This document shows, in pieces, positions 18,054 to 21,507 of a DNA stretch of 21,507 bases. Position 1 is the stretch's first letter, and the number at the start of each line of letters is the position of its first letter. Made by a program: the position numbers and the translations under genes. The DNA is from W0P33-017 sp963640395 (lineage in GTDB: Bacteria; Bacillota; Clostridia; Lachnospirales; Lachnospiraceae). The DNA lies in contig CAVHZH010000028.1 in NCBI GenBank assembly GCA_963640395.1, positions 1-21,507 of the forward strand, read 5' to 3'. The notes under the pieces were generated by a model, which saw only the letters and a program-made list of their open reading frames with translations, was not told the origin of the DNA and did no database searches.

Positions 18054-18533
18054 TTAGAACAGGTCTACTCTGCCTGCAACCTTCTCGTTGATCACATAGT
18101 ATGCTGCGCCATCCTCGGGCTTTAAGTATACCTTCAGATCCTTGATGGTAGAAGCTCTGTGTCCCTGCGCTACAAAATCTGCCTTGATCTTCTCTACGAT
18201 CACTTCTACAGATGACTCGTCCGCACCGAACTGTACATATACCTTCGGCTCTGCGACTGCCTTCTTTGCTGCCTTTGCCTCTTTTGCAGCCTTTCTGCCC
18301 GGCTTCTTTGCAGGCTTTGCTGCCTTTGCGGGAGCTTCTGTCTTCTTCTCAGGCTCTACGGCTGTTTTCTCAACTGTCTCTGCCAGCTTCTCGGCAGCCT
18401 TTGCATCAGCCTTTGCTTCCTCTGCCTTTGCCTCTACTGCCTTTGCGACAGTCTTTACTGCTTCCTTAGCTTCCTCAACTTTCTTTGCTGCTACAGTCTT
18501 TACCACTTCAGTGGTTCCTTTTACGTTTGTCAT
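18054..18533 (-). CDS. Lys/Ala/Glu-rich protein with a conserved C-terminal domain (DUF6465-like)
   Basis: A 159-residue protein in two parts. Residues 1-95 are almost all K, A, E, V and T in an alternating helix-forming pattern, reminiscent of bacterial histone H1-like tails, with a basic KPAKKPGRKAAK segment at 73-84. Residues 96-159 are an ordinary compact domain (PKVYVQFGADESSVEVIVEKI, then HRASTIKDLKVYLKPEDGAAYYVINEKVAGRVDLF). I recognise that pattern as the Lachnospiraceae-centred DUF6465 family. Function is unknown; nucleic-acid binding by the basic tail is a guess. SD AGGAGG is optimal. It lies 28 nt after the HPr-like gene, so the two are probably one transcript, ending at the bidirectional terminator. 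Confidence 0.85.
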   Translation of the reverse strand: MTNVKGTTEVVKTVAAKKVEEAKEAVKTVAKAVEAKAEEAKADAKAAEKLAETVEKTAVEPEKKTEAPAKAAKPAKKPGRKAAKEAKAAKKAVAEPKVYVQFGADESSVEVIVEKIKADFVAQGHRASTIKDLKVYLKPEDGAAYYVINEKVAGRVDLF

Positions 18534-18561
18534 GGCTATGCCTCCTATTAACTGATTTGTT

Positions 18562-18816
18562 TTAACTGCAAACTAAAAATTTTTCCATTGCTACAAGTGC
18601 TTCATTTTCGTCACTTCCGTCAGCTACAATATTTACAGTCATTCCTTCAGACGGATTGAACGCCATGATACCCATGATACTCTTCGCATTGATCTTGCGA
18701 TTGTCATTCTCCAGTACGATATTACTGTCGAACTGGCAGGCAACCTGCACCAGCTCCGCGATCGGGTTCTCATGCTTTTTACTCACATCAGATACTACAA
18801 TTTTTTTACTACTCAT
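18562..18816 (-). CDS. HPr-like phosphocarrier family protein with a variant active site
   Basis: An 84-residue protein with the HPr length and fold pattern. His15 and Ser46 fall exactly at the standard numbers: KKHENP at 13-18 (usual GLHARP), and NAKSIMGIM at 43-51. So the PTS phosphorylation site His15 and Pro18 are kept, but Leu14, Ala16 and the catalytic Arg17 are replaced by Lys, Glu and Asn. The HPr-kinase site Ser46 region is intact. This combination suggests weak PTS transfer and a possible regulatory role (compare Crh, which lacks His15). SD GAGGG lies 9 nt before the ATG. A good promoter and a leader of about 100 nt with two hairpins precede it. Confidence 0.9.
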   Translation of the reverse strand: MSSKKIVVSDVSKKHENPIAELVQVACQFDSNIVLENDNRKINAKSIMGIMAFNPSEGMTVNIVADGSDENEALVAMEKFLVCS

Positions 18817-18837
18817 TTTTCATACCCTCAACATCAT

Positions 18838-18910
18838 CGGTGTCCGTCGGACATCCGGCTTTCTGCGCCCATCAGCGTGTTCCCTATACTGGTCTGTATC
18901 GCGTACAGAC
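18838..18910 (-). other. Structured leader of the HPr-like gene
   Basis: Two hairpins in the predicted 5' leader. The first (18891-18910) has GTCTGTA/TACAGAC, 7 bp, with a TCGCG loop. The second (18841-18853, extendable with CGG/CCG through one bulge) has TGTCC/GGACA with a 3-nt loop. The second ends about 22 nt before the start codon. Neither matches a riboswitch I know. Confidence 0.4.
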
Positions 18911-18926
18911 GTATTTACCCTATTTA

Positions 18927-18955
18927 TATATACCTTATAACCACTGAATTTTCAA
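18927..18955 (-). promoter_or_regulatory. Promoter of the HPr-like gene
   Basis: Minus strand: -35 TTGAAA (18950-18955), 17-nt spacer, -10 TATATA (18927-18932). The start would be at about 18919, leaving a leader of about 100 nt. Confidence 0.65.
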
Positions 18956-18977
18956 GGCATTTTCTTATTTCTGTTAA

Positions 18978-18999
18978 AACCGACGAATATCCTTCGGTT
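18978..18999 (-). terminator. Possible weak terminator after the 801-residue gene
   Basis: AACCGA/TCGGTT (6 bp, 10-nt loop) followed by TTAAC on the minus strand, 24 nt after the gene's stop. The stem is short and the U-tract poor. The A9 run at about 19004-19013 precedes it on the minus strand. Confidence 0.35.
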
Positions 19000-19023
19000 A
19001 ACCGTTTTTTTTTATGCAACTTT

Positions 19024-21429
19024 CTACCGCAAATATGCCGTATAGTGGCTGCTATGCGCCGCAAATCGTGACTGCGCATCGTCAAGCGTCTCACGTGTCG
19101 TCTGCCCGTCCGCAGGATTCCAGATCCATACATTCGACGAATCATACCCTGTCAGCAGCCGCATGCTGCCATTCGCAAGTGTGATCACAACCGGAATGCC
19201 CTCACTCACATAGTAGAGCGTCTGGCTCAGCGTGCAGCCGGTCAGGTCATATGCAGCCGCACCCGGATACGCGCTTTCCATATCTGTCACATCGAGATTG
19301 TCCGGCAGGGTCTGTGGCAAACATACGGGCTGCCTTGTCCGTTTCCACACAGCCTTTAGCGATGCATCCACTACAACACCCATCTGCTCATCTGCCTCGG
19401 CGATCGCATCCTGCAGCTTCGAATGGAAAGACTGCTCACTGCCCTTTGCATACACGTAATAGCCCTCCCACGGGTGTTCCGTGGTCAGCTCCATATCTCT
19501 CGGCTGTTCTAACACCACCTCGCTGGAGGTGACAACATTGGCGCTGTTATGCTCCGCAGGCGCGAGCAGCTTGATCTCCACCAGCGTCTGTCTGACATCA
19601 TCATACACCTGACAGACGTTGTCATCTAAAATCGCCTCGCCCTGATGGTTAAGAATCGTATCCGGCTCTGCCGAAACATATGTGCCCTTCGCACGTTTCA
19701 CACGCTCAAGATTGATCACATAATCCTTGATCTTTACATCGGTGATATAATAGCCTTTTTTGTGATATTCCTTTACCGTTTCATTGTTATCCGCGTCATA
19801 GATCCGCACATAGCTCATCGGCACACTGCCGTCCGCAATGCGTTTGCTGTCCGCATCTGCCACGCCATAGACAAAATCGTCCACCAGAAAACCGACCGGA
19901 TACAGCATAGATCCATCCGCAGCGATCGTGCTTTTCTGCTCGGTTTCCAGATTGACCACCGTAATATCGCCGTGGGCGTCCTCATCACTCTGCCAGATGA
20001 GCAGATGGCGGTCTGCAGACACACTGTAGCTCTCACTGCCGAGCCCCTCTGCCAGCACGCTCACGCTGCCGTCCGCAGTATCTATCCTGTAAATACTGCC
20101 CTCCATCATGCAAAACAGGATACCATCCGCATTTTCGTAGAGAACATCGCCCATATCTGTCCGCAGCCGCTGGTAAGATTTATCAGATTTTATAAACAAC
20201 AGCTCCTCGACCGTTGCCGCCGCACTGTCAAAATAGCAGACGGAAATACCGCTCTCTCCCTCATGCACACCGCGGTTCATATAGCCGTATACAGCAAAAT
20301 TCACACTGCCGCCCTCGCTGATATTCAAAATACGGATATCGTGCTGCGCATAGTTTTCACGGATATCCATGCCCTCATAGCCGCGGAAGCTGAAAATACG
20401 GTATAGCGTGCCGTTTTCTTCATTGTAGCTCCACAGCTCTCCCTGCTGCACAAAGCAGGTGATTTGTCCGTTCTCACTTTTTTTATATTCAACATCTCCG
20501 TCACGAATGCCTAATTGGAGATAATTTTCATAAAAATTGTCTCCGTCCGCGCGGAAAATCTGGTTGACGCTGCGCTCAAAGCTGTGTAGATAGCAGCGCG
20601 CGCCCTCCGCATTGTAGCTGACGCGGTAGTATTCCTCCACATTATAGTATTCCGATTCACCGCCGTCTCCGGTAGCCGTCACCATATAATCTAAGGTAAC
20701 GACCGCATAGCCATCGTCAAGCTCAGCAAGCGTCAGCACGGAATCACCCTGCTGCTGGCACTCAAAATCCGCCCAGCTCACCTCCTGCAGACTCGAATTG
20801 ATCGTGACCAGATTCAGATCCTTGTTGTCCACAAGGCTGTTCGGCTCTAGGTAGGTTGTCAACTCCTGCGCGCGCTCCTTGTCCATAGACGCTTCGTGAA
20901 ACTCGTTTGCAAATTCCAGATATGCATCCAGATGCTCGTCACCGGTCTGCATCAATCTGGTATAATAACGGATCGTCTCATCCCCGCGCTGCACTAAAAA
21001 TACAAGCTGGTACTCCTGTCCCTCCTCCAGCAGATTTTCTAACACAAGTTGTAGCTGCAGCTTCTCCCCACTCGTCTGGTAATCGTTACACACGCGGTCT
21101 GCGATCAGCCGCTCGCCGTCCAGACTGCGGATCTCATAGCTGAGCTGATCCACCTCGCTGCCAAACGTATTGACGACTAACGACACCTTCCGGTCACTCT
21201 GGACCGGGACGAGCGAATCCCGCATCGTCGTCAGATCCATTTGATTGCGATAGCCGTGCAGCTCCCCCACCAGATAGTCCTTGTAATACATCGAGATCAC
21301 CGGATAGGAGGCTTCCTTCATTTCTGTGGTGAGATTGACGCTGCTTTGATTGGTAAAATATCCAAACGTGATGACTGCCGCCACAAAGCTGCACAGCAGT
21401 ACCACCGCTTTTATGATTCCTTTTTTCAC
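19024..21429 (-). CDS. Signal-anchored extracytoplasmic protein of unknown function, C39-like C-terminus
   Basis: An 801-residue protein starting with GTG (21427-21429; SD TGGGGA 7-8 nt upstream). A single N-terminal hydrophobic segment (about residues 6-25) is followed by a long extracytoplasmic part. Residues about 80-170 look beta-rich (an Ig-like or FN3-like stretch with VSLVVNTFGSEVDQLSYEIR). Residues about 330-640 contain repeated short beta units (for example GILFCMMEGSIYRIDTADGS, HLLIWQSDEDAHGDITVVNL) that suggest a beta-propeller. The last ~110 residues (DASLKAVWKRTRQ, YDLTGCTLSQTLYYVSEGIP, RLLTGYDSSNVWIWNP) resemble a C39-type papain-like fold without an obvious catalytic Cys or His. 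I do not recognise a named family. It is probably displayed on the outer face of the membrane. Confidence 0.85.
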   Translation of the reverse strand: MKKGIIKAVVLLCSFVAAVITFGYFTNQSSVNLTTEMKEASYPVISMYYKDYLVGELHGYRNQMDLTTMRDSLVPVQSDRKVSLVVNTFGSEVDQLSYEIRSLDGERLIADRVCNDYQTSGEKLQLQLVLENLLEEGQEYQLVFLVQRGDETIRYYTRLMQTGDEHLDAYLEFANEFHEASMDKERAQELTTYLEPNSLVDNKDLNLVTINSSLQEVSWADFECQQQGDSVLTLAELDDGYAVVTLDYMVTATGDGGESEYYNVEEYYRVSYNAEGARCYLHSFERSVNQIFRADGDNFYENYLQLGIRDGDVEYKKSENGQITCFVQQGELWSYNEENGTLYRIFSFRGYEGMDIRENYAQHDIRILNISEGGSVNFAVYGYMNRGVHEGESGISVCYFDSAAATVEELLFIKSDKSYQRLRTDMGDVLYENADGILFCMMEGSIYRIDTADGSVSVLAEGLGSESYSVSADRHLLIWQSDEDAHGDITVVNLETEQKSTIAADGSMLYPVGFLVDDFVYGVADADSKRIADGSVPMSYVRIYDADNNETVKEYHKKGYYITDVKIKDYVINLERVKRAKGTYVSAEPDTILNHQGEAILDDNVCQVYDDVRQTLVEIKLLAPAEHNSANVVTSSEVVLEQPRDMELTTEHPWEGYYVYAKGSEQSFHSKLQDAIAEADEQMGVVVDASLKAVWKRTRQPVCLPQTLPDNLDVTDMESAYPGAAAYDLTGCTLSQTLYYVSEGIPVVITLANGSMRLLTGYDSSNVWIWNPADGQTTRETLDDAQSRFAAHSSHYTAYLR

Positions 21430-21453
21430 TGATCGTTCCCCATTTCATAAAAT

Positions 21454-21503
21454 AGAATCCTGCTTTGCAGGATTCTCCGCCTGCGGCGGGTCGCTTTTGC
21501 GAC
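21454..21503. repeat. Three abutting hairpins (dispersed-repeat-like) at the right edge
   Basis: AGAATCCTGC-TTT-GCAGGATTCT (21454-21476, 10-bp stem), CCGCC-TGC-GGCGG (21477-21489) and GTCGC-TTTT-GCGAC (21490-21503) follow one another with no spacer. The first is followed by TATTTTAT on the minus strand and could terminate an upstream gene outside the window. It sits about 24 nt before the GTG of the 801-residue gene. Confidence 0.8.
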
Positions 21504-21507
21504 ATAC

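Noticed and set aside
19645..20406. A 253-codon plus-strand open frame
   Set aside because: Antisense to the 801-residue gene; composition is that of a shadow frame.
21194..21505. A 103-codon minus-strand frame beginning MSQKRPAAGGES
   Set aside because: It starts in the hairpin block and then overlaps the 801-residue gene in another frame. Better explained as a repeat than a gene.

Overview
The window looks like chromosomal core sequence from a member of the Lachnospiraceae (Clostridia, Bacillota) of moderate GC content. The basis is the gene families: a SpoVG, a GlgC/GlgD pair, a DnaD-like plus DnaI-like primosome pair, a long clostridial-type PRPP synthetase, an HPr-like protein next to a Lys/Ala-rich protein resembling DUF6465, and strong AGGAGG-type ribosome binding sites. 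Genus cannot be decided. No tRNA, rRNA, insertion sequence, phage gene or CRISPR array is visible.

Layout. Positions 1-12732 are all read on the minus strand. In transcription order they hold glgC-glgD (glycogen, ATGA overlap), spoVG, a one-domain glmU, pth, mfd (transcription-repair coupling), a PrsA/SurA-like lipoprotein with its own strong promoter, and a heterodimeric ABC exporter whose second subunit runs off the left edge. A divergent intergenic region (12733-13039) separates these from the plus-strand block: murC, a 300-bp intergenic region full of DnaA-box-like 9-mers, a DnaD-like protein, a DnaI/DnaC-like helicase loader and prs. A bidirectional terminator at about 17980-18013 separates this block from a minus-strand pair (HPr-like, then the Lys/Ala-rich protein). 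The last gene, also minus, encodes an 801-residue signal-anchored protein of unknown function. The right edge is a run of three abutting hairpins.

How the genes fit together. Cell-wall precursor supply (glmU, murC), glycogen synthesis (glgC/glgD), translation and transcription quality control (pth, mfd), extracytoplasmic folding (PrsA-like), replication initiation (DnaD/DnaI) and nucleotide precursor supply (prs) are housekeeping functions. The points worth a second look are: the DnaA-box cluster in front of the helicase-loader operon, partly merged with the murC terminator; a GlmU without its acetyltransferase half; an HPr with His15 and Ser46 but no Arg17; the unknown 801-residue protein, whose C-terminus looks like a catalytically dead C39-type fold; and two structured intergenic elements that look like dispersed repeats. 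I see no convincing previously undescribed defence or mobile system.
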